Source: Streptomyces melanogenes (GTDB lineage: Bacteria > Actinomycetota > Actinomycetes > Streptomycetales > Streptomycetaceae). Taken from it: 64,000 bases of DNA. Made by a program: the position numbers and the translations under genes. The stretch is taken from contig NZ_BMTS01000016.1 in assembly GCF_014649795.1 (NCBI RefSeq), positions 114,492 through 178,491 of the forward strand. The letters run 5' to 3'. The notes under the pieces were generated by a model. The model had not been told where the DNA came from, did no database searches, and saw only the letters and a list, made by a program, of their open reading frames with translations. Shown one piece after another: positions 15,911-25,075 of this stretch (within the stretch, counting starts at the first letter, position 1; each line of letters starts with the position of its first letter).

Positions 15911-18304
15911 CTAGGAAACGACCGCAGGGTCAGGCGACTTGGCGGTCATCTCGTGGTTTCCCTCGTCGCCCACCGCCACTCCGCGGCGCTTGGAGACGTA
16001 CACCGCGCCGACGATGACGGCCGTGGCCAGCACCGCGACGACCGCGCGCACTCCGGGGCTGGCGTCCGCCCCGTAGCTGAACTTGACCACGGCGGGCGCG
16101 ATGAGCAGCGCCACCAGGTTCATCACCTTCAGGAGCGGGTTGATGGCCGGGCCCGCGGTGTCCTTGAACGGGTCGCCCACCGTGTCGCCGATGACGGTGG
16201 CGGCATGGGCCTCACTGCCCTTGCCGCCGAAGTTGCCGTCCTCGACCATCTTCTTGGCGTTGTCCCACGCGCCACCGGAGTTGGCGAGGAAGACGGCCAT
16301 CAGCGTGCCGGTGCCGATCGCGCCCGCCAGGTACGAGCCGAGCGCGCCGACGCCGAACGTGAAGCCGACCGCGATGGGCGCCAGCACCGCGAGCAAGCCG
16401 GGGGTCGCCAGCTCGCGGAGTGCGTCCTTCGTACAGATGTCGACGACTCGGCCGTACTCCGGCTGCTCGCTGTAGTCCATGATCCCGGGGTGCTCGCGGA
16501 ACTGCCGCCGCACCTCGAAGACGACCGCGCCCGCCGACCGGGACACCGCGTTGATCGCGAGGCCCGAGAAGAGGAACACGACCGCCGCGCCCAGCATCAG
16601 GCCGACCAGGTTGTTGGGCTGCGAGATGTCCATGCTGAGGGTCATCTCGCTGGACTTGGCGCCCACGTCGTTCACCGCGGTGGCGATGGCGTCGCGGTAC
16701 GAGCCGTAGAGCGCCGCCGCCGCGAGGACCGCGGTGGCGATGGCGATGCCCTTGGTGATGGCCTTGGTGGTGTTGCCGACGGCGTCCAGGTCGGTGAGGA
16801 CCTGGGCACCGGCGCCCTCGACGTCGCCGGACATCTCGGCGATGCCCTGCGCGTTGTCGGAGACCGGGCCGAACGTGTCCATGGCGACGATCACGCCGAC
16901 CGTGGTGAGCAGACCGGTGCCGGCCAGCGCCACCGCGAACAGGGCGAGCATGATCGACGTACCGCCGAGCAGGAAGGCCCCGTAGACGCTCAGACCGATC
17001 AGGAGGGCCGTGTAGACGGCGGACTCCAGGCCGATGGAGATACCGGCCAGGACGACCGTCGCGGGGCCCGTGAGCGACGACTTGCCGATGTCGCGGACGG
17101 GGCGCCGGGTGGTCTCGGTGAAGTACCCGGTCAGCTGCTGGATGACGGCCGCGAGCACGATGCCGATGGCCACCGCGACCAGCGCCAGGACCCGCGGGTC
17201 GCCGTCGTGCGCCTTGATGGCGGCGTCGGTGACCCCGTCCAACTCGGCGTACGTGGACGGCAGGTAGATGTAGACCGCCGCCGCCACCATGGTCAGCGAG
17301 ATCACCGCGGAGATGAAGAAGCCGCGGTTGATGGCGGACATCCCGCTGCGGTCGGCGCGCCGCGGGGCGACCGCGAAGATGCCGATCATCGCGGTGACCA
17401 CGCCGATCGCCGGGACGATCAGCGGGAAGGCGAGGCCCGAGTCGCCGAAGGCCGCCTTGCCGAGGATCAGTGCGGCGACCAGGGTCACGGCGTAGGACTC
17501 GAAGAGGTCCGCCGCCATGCCCGCGCAGTCACCGACGTTGTCGCCGACGTTGTCGGCGATGGTGGCGGCGTTCCTCGGGTCGTCCTCCGGAATGCCCTGT
17601 TCCACCTTGCCGACGAGGTCGGCGCCGACGTCCGCCGCCTTGGTGAAGATGCCGCCGCCGACACGCATGAACATGGCGATCAGCGCGGCGCCGAGGCCGA
17701 AGCCCTCCAGCACCTTCGGGGCGTCCGCGGCGTAGACCAGGACGACGCAGGAGGCACCCAGCAGGCCGAGGCCCACCGTGAACATGCCGACCACGCCGCC
17801 CGTACGGAAAGCGATCTTCATGGCTGTGTGCGAGACAGTCGTGAGATCTTTTTCGGGTTCGCCTTCCGCGGGGGTCGCCTCGCGGGCAGCGGCCGCCACG
17901 CGCACATTCGCGCGTACGGCCAGTCGCATGCCGACGTATCCGGTCGTCGCCGAGAAGAGCGCGCCGATCAGGAAGAAGGCCGACCGGCCCGCGCGCTGCG
18001 ACCAGTTGTCGGCCGGCAGCAGGAAGAGCAGGAAGAACACCACGACGGCGAAGACGCCGAGGGTGCGCAGCTGCCGGGCCAGATAGGCATTCGCGCCTTC
18101 CTGTACGGCTGCCGCGATCTTCTTCATCGACTCGGTGCCCTCGCCGGCCGCCAGCACCTGGCGGACCAGCAGTTGGGCCACGACCAGGGCCGCGAGGGCC
18201 ACGGCCGCGATGACGATCACGATCAATCGGTTGTCGTCGGTCAGAACCGCGGCCGCGAGTGAAGTGGGGTGATCGAGTTCTTGTGGGTTGAAGAGCCCCG
18301 CCAT
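15911..18304 (-). CDS. hppA: Membrane-bound proton-translocating pyrophosphatase (K+-independent type)
   Basis: The ATG at 18304 (MAGLFNPQELDHPTSLAAAV) follows an AGGAGGAC ribosome site and gives 797 residues with about 16 membrane helices. The substrate site DVGADLVGKVE is present, as are DNVGDNVGDCAGMAADLFESY and GDTVGDPFKDTAGPA. GNTTKAITKG carries Lys and Thr at the two positions that separate K+-independent H+ pumps from K+-dependent ones (Ala and Gly there). The enzyme hydrolyses pyrophosphate and exports protons across the cytoplasmic membrane. A terminator follows. A 250-bp gap separates it from the anti-sigma factor gene. Confidence 0.95.
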   Translation of the reverse strand: MAGLFNPQELDHPTSLAAAVLTDDNRLIVIVIAAVALAALVVAQLLVRQVLAAGEGTESMKKIAAAVQEGANAYLARQLRTLGVFAVVVFFLLFLLPADNWSQRAGRSAFFLIGALFSATTGYVGMRLAVRANVRVAAAAREATPAEGEPEKDLTTVSHTAMKIAFRTGGVVGMFTVGLGLLGASCVVLVYAADAPKVLEGFGLGAALIAMFMRVGGGIFTKAADVGADLVGKVEQGIPEDDPRNAATIADNVGDNVGDCAGMAADLFESYAVTLVAALILGKAAFGDSGLAFPLIVPAIGVVTAMIGIFAVAPRRADRSGMSAINRGFFISAVISLTMVAAAVYIYLPSTYAELDGVTDAAIKAHDGDPRVLALVAVAIGIVLAAVIQQLTGYFTETTRRPVRDIGKSSLTGPATVVLAGISIGLESAVYTALLIGLSVYGAFLLGGTSIMLALFAVALAGTGLLTTVGVIVAMDTFGPVSDNAQGIAEMSGDVEGAGAQVLTDLDAVGNTTKAITKGIAIATAVLAAAALYGSYRDAIATAVNDVGAKSSEMTLSMDISQPNNLVGLMLGAAVVFLFSGLAINAVSRSAGAVVFEVRRQFREHPGIMDYSEQPEYGRVVDICTKDALRELATPGLLAVLAPIAVGFTFGVGALGSYLAGAIGTGTLMAVFLANSGGAWDNAKKMVEDGNFGGKGSEAHAATVIGDTVGDPFKDTAGPAINPLLKVMNLVALLIAPAVVKFSYGADASPGVRAVVAVLATAVIVGAVYVSKRRGVAVGDEGNHEMTAKSPDPAVVS

Positions 18305-18502
18305 TCGTCCTCCTTGACGTTCAGAGCCCAAGATGTGGACGGATTGTAGGGAGCGGAACACGATCAAAACAGGGCGCGGTTAGCGGAATTGACCTTCAGT
18401 TGCTACTCAGCAAATGATCGCGCCACGAAAAGGCCCTCGAAAGCGGTAATGGGGCAAAAGCATTGACGCCTGATCAACGATCTAGAGAATAATCGCCAAA
18501 AA

Positions 18503-18529
18503 TGAAAAAGGCCCTGCTCAGCAGGGCCT
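18503..18529 (-). terminator. Rho-independent terminator of the bldG/anti-sigma unit
   Basis: Near-perfect arms AGGCCCTGCT (18509-18518) and AGCAGGGCCT (18520-18529) flank a single central base. On the minus strand the stem runs into TTTTTCATTTTT. It lies 26 bases beyond the stop of the anti-sigma gene and is one of the few terminators here with a good U-tract. Confidence 0.88.
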
Positions 18530-18554
18530 GTACAGCGGGGGTTGTACGGGTCGG

Positions 18555-18998
18555 TCAGGGCTCGGCGGTCGCCCCGGTGATCGGCCAGGTCATGCGGATG
18601 ACACCACCGGACTCGTCCGAAGTGACCTCCACGTCGTCGACGAGGCCGCTGATGACCGCGAGGCCCATCCCGTCCTCCCCGCCGTCGTCCGGCTCCTCGT
18701 CGGCCGTGGCGCCGCGCACACCCGGCGCGGCACCCCCGGAACCCGGACCGGGCACCTCGTCGCCGACCTCGATGGAGAACGCCTTCTCCTCCTCGGTCAG
18801 CGCGACGCGCACCGGCGCCGTCACCCCGTACGCACGGTGCAGCCCCACAGCACGGCTGCACGCCTCGCCGACGGCGAGCCTGACCTCGTCGAGGACCGCC
18901 TCGTCCACCCCGGCTCGGCGCGCCACGGCGGCCGCCACCAGGCGGGCCGTCCGGACGTGTTCGGGCTGGGCGCTGAAGCGGAGTTCAACGGTGGCCAT
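18555..18998 (-). CDS. RsbW-like anti-sigma factor / serine kinase next to bldG
   Basis: The 147-residue protein has a GHKL-type ATPase fold. The N-box DEVRLAVGEACSRAV lies around residues 38-52 and the G-box EDGMGLAVISGLVDDVEV near residue 110. A variable Gly/Pro/acid-rich insert (PGPGSGGAAPGVRG) sits between them. Such proteins bind sigma factors and phosphorylate an anti-anti-sigma partner on serine. The gene lies 85 bases downstream of bldG on the same strand. This matches the bldG operon of S. coelicolor, where the orthologue (SCO3548, from memory) interacts with BldG. The intergenic segment 18999-19083 contains GC-rich inverted sequence that could attenuate readthrough. Confidence 0.88.
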   Translation of the reverse strand: MATVELRFSAQPEHVRTARLVAAAVARRAGVDEAVLDEVRLAVGEACSRAVGLHRAYGVTAPVRVALTEEEKAFSIEVGDEVPGPGSGGAAPGVRGATADEEPDDGGEDGMGLAVISGLVDDVEVTSDESGGVIRMTWPITGATAEP

Positions 18999-19083
18999 GC
19001 GATCCCCCTCGGACGTACGGGCGTGCTTCTCAGGGGCCCCGGGCGATGAGGAGCCCGGTGCCCCTGTCCTTCCTCCGGAGCCG

Positions 19084-19437
19084 TCAGTCAGTGGCGTTGA
19101 CGGCTTCGTCGACCGAGCCGTGGATCGGGAACACCTTGGTGAGCCCGGTGATCCGGAAGATCTTCAGAATGCGCTCCTGGTTGCAGACCAGCCGCAGGGA
19201 GCCCTCGTGGGCACGGACACGCTTGAGTCCGCCCACGAGCACGCCGAGGCCGGTGGAGTCGAGGAAGTCCACGCCCTCCATGTCGACAACCAGGTGGTAG
19301 CTGCCGTCGTTCACCAACTCGACCAACTGCTCGCGCAGCTTGGGCGCGGTATACACATCAATCTCGCCACCGACCTCGACGACCGTACGGTCGCCACCAG
19401 GGCCGGACACATTGCGAGTCGACAGGGACAGGTCCAC
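19084..19437 (-). CDS. bldG: BldG, anti-anti-sigma factor (STAS domain)
   Basis: The GTG at 19437 after GGAGGATCC gives 117 residues (MDLSLSTRNVSGPGGDRTVV). The STAS core matches BldG closely, with the phosphorylated serine in VDFLDSTGLGVLVGG at residue 61. From memory the S. coelicolor protein is 113 residues with Ser57, so the SGPGG-containing stretch near residues 11-15 looks like a 4-residue insertion. BldG is needed for aerial growth and antibiotic production; its phosphorylation state sets anti-sigma factor binding. It is divergent from the helicase gene across 79 bases and cotranscribed with the downstream anti-sigma gene. Confidence 0.95.
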   Translation of the reverse strand: MDLSLSTRNVSGPGGDRTVVEVGGEIDVYTAPKLREQLVELVNDGSYHLVVDMEGVDFLDSTGLGVLVGGLKRVRAHEGSLRLVCNQERILKIFRITGLTKVFPIHGSVDEAVNATD

Positions 19438-19516
19438 GGATCCTCCAGCACCTTGCTATCGAGCGGCCGCCCCCTGAGTCTCCCCGGCGGAGCCAGAGAA
19501 CGGATCGCCAGCCGCG

Positions 19517-22108
19517 ATGGCATTCAATCACTTACCAGCAGCCATGCACGACGCCTTGGGACCATTGTCCGTCACGCCAGTGACACACTCGGTGCCGATG
19601 GCCAGGAATCTCCGCCCCAGAACACCCGCCAAGGGCACGGGTGAACGACCCGACCCCGGCACGGTCCTGCATCGGCTCGCCTCGGGAGCGGACCGGGCTG
19701 CGCGCATCACTCATACGGAGCACTTGCCCCCGCGTGAGGGCCGTCATGCGGTCTGGCCGCACCGCATCCGCCCAGAAGTGATCAACGCCATTCAGCGGGC
19801 AGGCGTGGAACACCCCTGGGCCCACCAGGCGGCCGCCGCCGAGCACGCCCTGGACGGCGAATCCGTCGTGATCGCCACCGGAACCGCCTCCGGCAAGTCC
19901 CTGGCCTACCTCGCCCCGGTCCTCAGCACCCTCCTGGACGGCTCCGAGGCCCCGAACGGACGCGGCGCCACCGCCCTCTACCTGGCCCCCACCAAGGCCC
20001 TGGCAGCCGACCAGCGCCGCTCGGTGAAGGCCCTCGCCCAGCCCCTGGGCAACGCGATCCGGCCCGCCGTCTACGACGGCGACACACCGGTCGAGGAACG
20101 CGAATGGGTGCGCCAGTACGCCAACTACGTCCTCACCAATCCGGACATGCTGCACCGGGGCATACTCCCCGCCCACCCCAGGTGGTCCTCCTTCCTGCGC
20201 GCGCTGCGCTATGTCGTCATCGACGAGTGCCACACCTACCGGGGCGTCTTCGGCTCCCACGTCGCCCAGGTCCTGCGGCGCCTGCGCCGCCTGTGCGCCC
20301 GCTACGGCGCGAACCCCGTCTTCCTCCTCGCCTCCGCCACCGCGGCGCAGCCGTCCGTGGCAGCCCACCGGCTGACCGGCCTGCCCGTCGTCGAGGTCGC
20401 CGACGACGCCTCCCCGCGCGGCGAACTGGTCTTCGCCCTGTGGGAGCCGCCGCTCACCGACCTGCACGGCGAGAAGGGCGCCCCCGTCCGCCGCACGGCC
20501 ACCGCCGAGACCGCCGACCTCCTCACCGACCTGGCCGTCCAGGGCGTCCGCACCGTCGCCTTCGTCCGCTCCCGGCGCGGCGCCGAGCTGGTCGCCGTGA
20601 TCGCCCAGGAACGGCTGTACGAGGTGGACCGCACCCTGGCCCGCCGCGTCGCCGCCTACCGGGGCGGCTACCTCCCCGAGGAGCGCCGGGCCCTGGAGCA
20701 GGCCCTGCACTCCGGCGAGCTCCTAGGCCTCGCCGCCACCTCCGCCCTGGAGCTCGGCATCGACGTGTCGGGCCTGGACGCCGTGGTCATCTGCGGCTAC
20801 CCCGGCACCCGCGCCTCGCTGTGGCAGCAGGCGGGGCGGGCCGGGCGGTCGGGCGAGGGCGCCCTGGCGATCCTGGTCGCCCGGGACGACCCGCTGGACA
20901 CCTACCTCGTCCACCACCCCGAGGCGCTGTTCCAGCGGCCCGTCGAGTCGACCGTGCTCGACCCGGACAACCCGTACGTCCTCGCCCCGCACCTGTGCGC
21001 CGCCGCCGCCGAGCTGCCGCTCACCGAGGCCGACCTGGAGCTCTTCGGTCCGGCGAGCCCCGGCCTGATGCCGCAGCTGGAGGCCGCGAAGCTGCTCCGG
21101 CGCCGGGCGTCGGGCTGGCACTGGACCCGCCGCGAGCGGGCCGCCGACCTCACCGACATCCGGGGCGAGTCGGGCCGCCCGGTCCAGATCGTCGAGGCGT
21201 CGACGGGACGGCTGCTCGGCACGGTCGACGTGTCCGCCGCCCACACCGCCGTCCACGACGGCGCCGTCCACCTCCACCAGGGCCGTACGTACCTGGTGAA
21301 GCGTCTGGACCTGGACGACCCCGACGGCTCGGTCGCCCTCGTCGAGGAGGCCAGCCCGCCCTATTCGACCGTCGCCCGTGACACCACCTCCATCTCCGTA
21401 CTCGAAACCGACACCGAGATCGCCTGGGGAGCCGGCCGCCTCTGCTACGGCTCCGTCGAGGTCACCAACCAGGTCGTCTCCTTCCTGCGCCGCAAACTCA
21501 TCACCGGCGAGGTGCTCGGCGAGACCAAGCTGGACCTGCCGCCCCGCACCCTGCGCACCCGGGCCGTGTGGTGGACGGTCACCGAGGACCAGCTCGACGC
21601 CGCCCGGATCAACCCGGAGATCCTCGGAGGCGCCCTGCACGCCGCCGAGCACGCCTCCATCGGCATGCTGCCGCTCTTCGCCACCTGCGACCGCTGGGAC
21701 ATCGGCGGCGTCTCCATCCCGCTGCACCCGGACACCCTGCTGCCGACGGTCTTCGTGTACGACGGCCATCCGGGCGGCGCCGGGTTCGCGGAGCGCGCCT
21801 TCCACACCGCGCGGGAGTGGCTGACCGCGACCCGCGAGGCCATCGCGTCCTGCGAGTGCGAGGCGGGCTGCCCGTCCTGCGTCCAGTCCCCCAAATGCGG
21901 CAACGGCAACGACCCGCTCCACAAACGGGGCGCGGTCCGCCTCCTCACGGAACTCCTGCGCGGGGCGCCGGAGGTGACGGTCCCGGAGGCCCCGGTGGAG
22001 CCGACGGCCGGGGAGCCCGCGACTCGGGACCGTGGGGCTGCTCCCGAACCGGGCGCTGCGGCAGGAAGCGGTACGGAGGAGGAGCCGCCGGGCCCGCCCG
22101 CGACCTGA
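19517..22108 (+). CDS. DEAD/DEAH-box helicase with C-terminal zinc-binding domain (DUF1998/MrfA-like)
   Basis: The 863-residue protein has motif I ATGTASGKSLAYL, motif Ia LAPTKALAADQ, motif II VVIDECHTY and motif VI QQAGRAGRSG. The C-terminal domain ends in four cysteines (CECEAGCPSCVQSPKCGNGN region, residues about 775-795), as in MrfA-type 3'-5' DNA helicases that act in repair of crosslinks and mitomycin damage. Alternative starts at 19544 and 19598 exist; the last (MARNLRPRTPAKGTG) may be genuine, since homologues are shorter. The last ~160 bases overlap, on the opposite strand, the end of the tadE-like gene. It lies divergent from bldG. Confidence 0.88.
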   Translation: MAFNHLPAAMHDALGPLSVTPVTHSVPMARNLRPRTPAKGTGERPDPGTVLHRLASGADRAARITHTEHLPPREGRHAVWPHRIRPEVINAIQRAGVEHPWAHQAAAAEHALDGESVVIATGTASGKSLAYLAPVLSTLLDGSEAPNGRGATALYLAPTKALAADQRRSVKALAQPLGNAIRPAVYDGDTPVEEREWVRQYANYVLTNPDMLHRGILPAHPRWSSFLRALRYVVIDECHTYRGVFGSHVAQVLRRLRRLCARYGANPVFLLASATAAQPSVAAHRLTGLPVVEVADDASPRGELVFALWEPPLTDLHGEKGAPVRRTATAETADLLTDLAVQGVRTVAFVRSRRGAELVAVIAQERLYEVDRTLARRVAAYRGGYLPEERRALEQALHSGELLGLAATSALELGIDVSGLDAVVICGYPGTRASLWQQAGRAGRSGEGALAILVARDDPLDTYLVHHPEALFQRPVESTVLDPDNPYVLAPHLCAAAAELPLTEADLELFGPASPGLMPQLEAAKLLRRRASGWHWTRRERAADLTDIRGESGRPVQIVEASTGRLLGTVDVSAAHTAVHDGAVHLHQGRTYLVKRLDLDDPDGSVALVEEASPPYSTVARDTTSISVLETDTEIAWGAGRLCYGSVEVTNQVVSFLRRKLITGEVLGETKLDLPPRTLRTRAVWWTVTEDQLDAARINPEILGGALHAAEHASIGMLPLFATCDRWDIGGVSIPLHPDTLLPTVFVYDGHPGGAGFAERAFHTAREWLTATREAIASCECEAGCPSCVQSPKCGNGNDPLHKRGAVRLLTELLRGAPEVTVPEAPVEPTAGEPATRDRGAAPEPGAAAGSGTEEEPPGPPAT

Positions 22109-22535
22109 CCTCCGGGCCGTACGGGCCGAATCTCGCCCGTACGGTCACGTCGGCGATCTCCCCGGTCACCGTGCACCGCACCACCTCGCCGCCCTGCGCC
22201 CCGGCCACCCTGGCCGCCCCGGCGCAGGCTTCGGCCGTCCCCCACAGCGCCCGGTCGGCCGCGGCCAGCGCGGCCATGTCCGCCGCACCGCCCGACCGGT
22301 GCCGAGCCGCCACGGCCTGCCCGAGGGCGAGGACGGCGGCGAAGACGACGCAGAGGGCGGAGGCGGCCACCGCCACCCAGATGGACGCCGAGCCCCGGTC
22401 CCGGGCGTGAGCCGAGTGGCCCTCTGCCGGGCTCCCGCTCGCCGCAAGCCCCCTCGCTCGTCCTCCACGAAGTCTCCGGCCTCGGGCGCGAAGGCCTTCT
22501 GCGAGAACACCGCGCATCATCGACCCGGGCCTCAT
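21945..22535 (-). CDS. TadE/Rv3654c-like secreted or membrane pilus-assembly helper
   Basis: The ATG at 22535 overlaps the stop of the upstream tadE gene (ATGA), so translation is coupled. The 196-residue product has a basic N-terminus and then DRGSASIWVAVAASALCVVF, one hydrophobic helix, with GSASIW matching the start of Rv3654c/TadG-like proteins. A soluble part follows with two Cys (AEACAGAA, VVRCTV). The C-terminal ~45 residues are a Pro/Arg-rich tail encoded opposite the 3' end of the helicase gene, a 164-base convergent overlap. It is probably a minor pseudopilin of the tad-like system; exact role unknown. Confidence 0.75.
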   Translation of the reverse strand: MRPGSMMRGVLAEGLRARGRRLRGGRARGLAASGSPAEGHSAHARDRGSASIWVAVAASALCVVFAAVLALGQAVAARHRSGGAADMAALAAADRALWGTAEACAGAARVAGAQGGEVVRCTVTGEIADVTVRARFGPYGPEVRSRAGPAAPPPYRFLPQRPVREQPHGPESRAPRPSAPPGPPGPSPPAPRAGVP

Positions 22536-23011
22536 CGCTCCTCCCCCACCATGGGCTCCCCCACCGTGTCCTCCGCCAGCGCGGCCGCGTCCCCGCTCAG
22601 CGTCAGGGCCAGTGCGCGGGGTCCGGGAGTCGGGGCCTCCACGCGTACGCGCCACAGGTCGCCGTCCCGGCGGAGCTCGACCCGCGCCCCGGCCGGGGCC
22701 GCCGAGCGGGCGGCGGCCAGCACCGCCGGCTCGGCCTCGGAGCGCGCGGCCGCCCGGGCCCCCGCCCTGGCCGCGTCCAGGCACTCGATCTGCGCGACGG
22801 CCGCCATCAGCCCCCACATCAGGGCCAGGGCGAACGCGGCCAGCGTGGGGATCACCACGGCCGCCTCGGCCGTCACGAAGCCCTGGTCGGCGTCCCGGTC
22901 AGCCTTGAGGCCCCGCCCGGCGAGCCGACGCCACCGGCCGCCGCCCAGCCCCCGTCCTCTCCCGGGCCGACCGTCGCCCAGCCCGGAAGCATCGCCCTCA
23001 GAACTGCGCAT
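22532..23011 (-). CDS. TadE-family pseudopilin-like protein
   Basis: The 159-residue product has a basic leader and then DQGFVTAEAAVVIPTLAAFA, the TadE signature: a G/F cleavage-like site, Glu at +5 and a single hydrophobic helix. A soluble C-terminal domain follows. The family supports assembly of Flp/Tad pili at the membrane surface. The ATG at 23011 lies within the 3' end of the DUF4244 pilin gene (14-base overlap) and the stop overlaps the next start, so this is one translationally coupled operon. Confidence 0.82.
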   Translation of the reverse strand: MRSSEGDASGLGDGRPGRGRGLGGGRWRRLAGRGLKADRDADQGFVTAEAAVVIPTLAAFALALMWGLMAAVAQIECLDAARAGARAAARSEAEPAVLAAARSAAPAGARVELRRDGDLWRVRVEAPTPGPRALALTLSGDAAALAEDTVGEPMVGEER

Positions 23012-23228
23012 CGAGCGCCCTCTCCACCACCGACTGAAGCGCCGACGAGACGGCCCCGCTCGTCACCACCTTGTAGAGCACCGCCGCGAAGCCGCACGCG
23101 GCGATCGTTCCGACCGCGTACTCGCTGGTCGTCATCCCGGCGTCCCCGTGCCCGCGCACCCGCACTCGCACCCGTGCCACCGCCCGATGGGCGAAGCACC
23201 GCATCCATGTGTTCATCCCAACCCCCAT
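22998..23228 (-). CDS. Flp-type pilin (DUF4244), major pilin candidate
   Basis: The 76-residue protein has a long basic leader and then GMTTSEYAVGTIAACGFAAVLYKVVTS. That is the class IV prepilin pattern of Flp pilins: Gly before the cut, Glu at mature position 5, Tyr at position 6. A short tail (SALQSVVERALDAQF) follows. A GTTGGG-ATG at 23216 offers an alternative start. The 87-base gap upstream (23229-23315) is the only sizeable gap in the tad cluster and may hold a pilin promoter, as expected for a product needed in excess. No prepilin peptidase gene is visible nearby. Confidence 0.82.
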   Translation of the reverse strand: MGVGMNTWMRCFAHRAVARVRVRVRGHGDAGMTTSEYAVGTIAACGFAAVLYKVVTSGAVSSALQSVVERALDAQF

Positions 23229-23315
23229 GTGTGAGTCCTGCTCTTGAGCTACTGACTGTGTTGAGCTGTTTCGTGTTGGAGTGAGCCGTCGAAGCCCGTG
23301 TCCTCGGCCCGCGCA

Positions 23316-24200
23316 TCAGCGCTTGAGCAACCCGCCCGCCAGTCCGATCACCACCGGCGCCACCCCGGCGGCCAGGAACGCGGGCAGGAAGCAGAGCCCC
23401 AGCGGCCCGGTGATCAGGACGCCCGCCCGGCGGGCCCGGGCGGCCGTCGTCCGGGCCCGCTCGGCCCGGCAGCGCTCGGCCACCCGTCCGACCGGGCCCG
23501 CCGCGGGCGCCCCCGAGGACGCGGCCCGCTCCAGGCACCGGGCCAGCCCGGCCGCGCCCGGTATCGCGCCCAACCTCCCCCACGCCTCGGCCGGTTCGCC
23601 GCCCAGCCGCAGCTCGACGGCGATCTGGGCCAGCCGTCGCCCCACCGGACCGTCCAGCGACTCCCCCACGGCTCCGGCCGCCTCGCGCGGTCCCGCTCCG
23701 GCCGACAGACAGGCGGCCAGCAAATCGGCCGCGAGCGGCAGTTCCGGGTCCACCGACTCGGCCCCCGGGCGGGCCCGTTGCGGCTTCCGGCGCCGGGCCC
23801 AGCGCCGGGCCCCGTACGCCGCAGCCAGCCCCACCACGGCTCCTGGCACCCCGCCGATCAGTACGTATGCGGCGGCCAGCACTCCCAGCGGCCCGGCCCA
23901 GGCCCGCACGAGCGTCCCGCGCGCCGCGGCACCGCCCATCAGCCGGGCGACCGGCGACCAGGGGCCCCGATGCCAAGTGCCCAGCAGCCGGGCCCTCTCC
24001 CCGTCCCGCCTCGTGGCCCCTACCTCCGCCCTCACCAGCAGGTCCACCCGCCGCCGCACCGCCCGCTCCCGCCCCCGGCGGGCCAACTCCAGCCCTGTCC
24101 ACAGGACGAGGGCCGCGATCGCCGCCATCACCCCCAGCCTGTGGAAAACATCTCGGAGCGCTTCGCCGCCCGCGCCACCGAGTCCGAGCCGCCCGCTCAC
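23316..24200 (-). CDS. tadC: Type II/IV secretion system F-domain protein, TadC-like
   Basis: The GTG at 24200 overlaps the tadB stop (GTGA), giving 294 residues. It has an N-terminal hydrophobic segment (VMAAIAALVLWTGLE), a second pair near residues 80-105 (VLAAAYVLIGGVPGAVVGLAAAYG), and a C-terminal pair (VLITGPLGLCFLPAFLAAGVAPVVIGLAGGLL) bracketing a helical T2SSF domain (LPLAADLLAACLSAGAGPREAA). TadC pairs with TadB as the inner-membrane platform that couples the TadA motor to pilus assembly. The long frame extending to 25169 is shadow outside this segment. Confidence 0.82.
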   Translation of the reverse strand: MSGRLGLGGAGGEALRDVFHRLGVMAAIAALVLWTGLELARRGRERAVRRRVDLLVRAEVGATRRDGERARLLGTWHRGPWSPVARLMGGAAARGTLVRAWAGPLGVLAAAYVLIGGVPGAVVGLAAAYGARRWARRRKPQRARPGAESVDPELPLAADLLAACLSAGAGPREAAGAVGESLDGPVGRRLAQIAVELRLGGEPAEAWGRLGAIPGAAGLARCLERAASSGAPAAGPVGRVAERCRAERARTTAARARRAGVLITGPLGLCFLPAFLAAGVAPVVIGLAGGLLKR

Positions 24201-25075
24201 CGCCGCTCCCCCGCCCGGGTGATCCGCGCCGTCCAGTACAGCCCCGCCGCCTCCAGTACTCCGGCCAGAGCCAGACAGCCGAGCCCGGCGGGGGTGTGCA
24301 GCAGCACGCGCAGGGGTTTCGCGCCCATCGCCGTGCCGAGCAGGAGGCCGAGGACCGGCAGCAGGGCCAGCAGCGCGGCCGTCGTGCGCGGCCCGGCCAA
24401 CTGGGCTCTCAGCTCCTCCCGTTGGTCCCGATCGGCCCGCAGCGCCGCCTCCAGGCGCTCCAGGCCGGCCGCGAGGCCCGCGCCGCCGTCGACCGCCACC
24501 TGCCAGCACGCGGCCACTCCCGCGAGCCCCTCCGCGCCCGGCTCCCGGGCCGCCTCCCGCAGGGCGCCGGGCACATCGCCGCCGAACCGCGCCGCCGCCA
24601 GCACCCGTGGCTCGGCCCCGCCCAGCGCCTCCGTGTCCCGGGTGGCCAGCGTCAGCGCCTGGCCGGGCTGGCGGCCCGCCCGCAGCTCCCCGGCGACCGC
24701 GCCGCACCAGGCGACCACCTCGTCGCCCCGGCGCCACTTCGCCCGCTCCCGCTCGCGGGCCCGCAGCCGCCGCCCCACCAGCGGCACCGCCACCGCCCCG
24801 GCGGCCAGAGGCAGCACCGAACCCGCCAGGACCGCCACGACCACCGCGACCGGCAGACACAGCCACTCCGGCCGTGCCTTGGCGCGCAGCCGCTCCCGAA
24901 GCCGCCCCCACGGCGGCTCCTCTGGCTCCACCACTCCTCCCGCGACGATCAGCCGTGCCCTGCGCAGCCCCTGCTCCCGCCCCACCGAGAGCCAGGCCGC
25001 CGCGAACGCGCACACGGCCGCCGCCGAGGCCGGAGTGAGCGGCCCGGGTGCCCCCGGGCCCGTCCAGGCCGTCAC
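24197..25075 (-). CDS. tadB: Type II/IV secretion system F-domain protein, TadB-like
   Basis: The GTG at 25075 overlaps the tadA stop (GTGA) and gives 292 residues, starting VTAWTGPGAPGPLTPASAAA. Membrane segments lie near residues 20-35, 85-110 (LCLPVAVVVAVLAGSVLPLAAGA) and at the C-terminus (LLALLPVLGLLLGTAMGA; LGCLALAGVLEAAGLY). The intervening T2SSF domain contains VAGELRAGRQPGQALTLATR. It forms the platform with TadC. Its place between tadA and tadC, with 4-base overlaps on both sides, supports the call. Confidence 0.82.
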   Translation of the reverse strand: MTAWTGPGAPGPLTPASAAAVCAFAAAWLSVGREQGLRRARLIVAGGVVEPEEPPWGRLRERLRAKARPEWLCLPVAVVVAVLAGSVLPLAAGAVAVPLVGRRLRARERERAKWRRGDEVVAWCGAVAGELRAGRQPGQALTLATRDTEALGGAEPRVLAAARFGGDVPGALREAAREPGAEGLAGVAACWQVAVDGGAGLAAGLERLEAALRADRDQREELRAQLAGPRTTAALLALLPVLGLLLGTAMGAKPLRVLLHTPAGLGCLALAGVLEAAGLYWTARITRAGERR

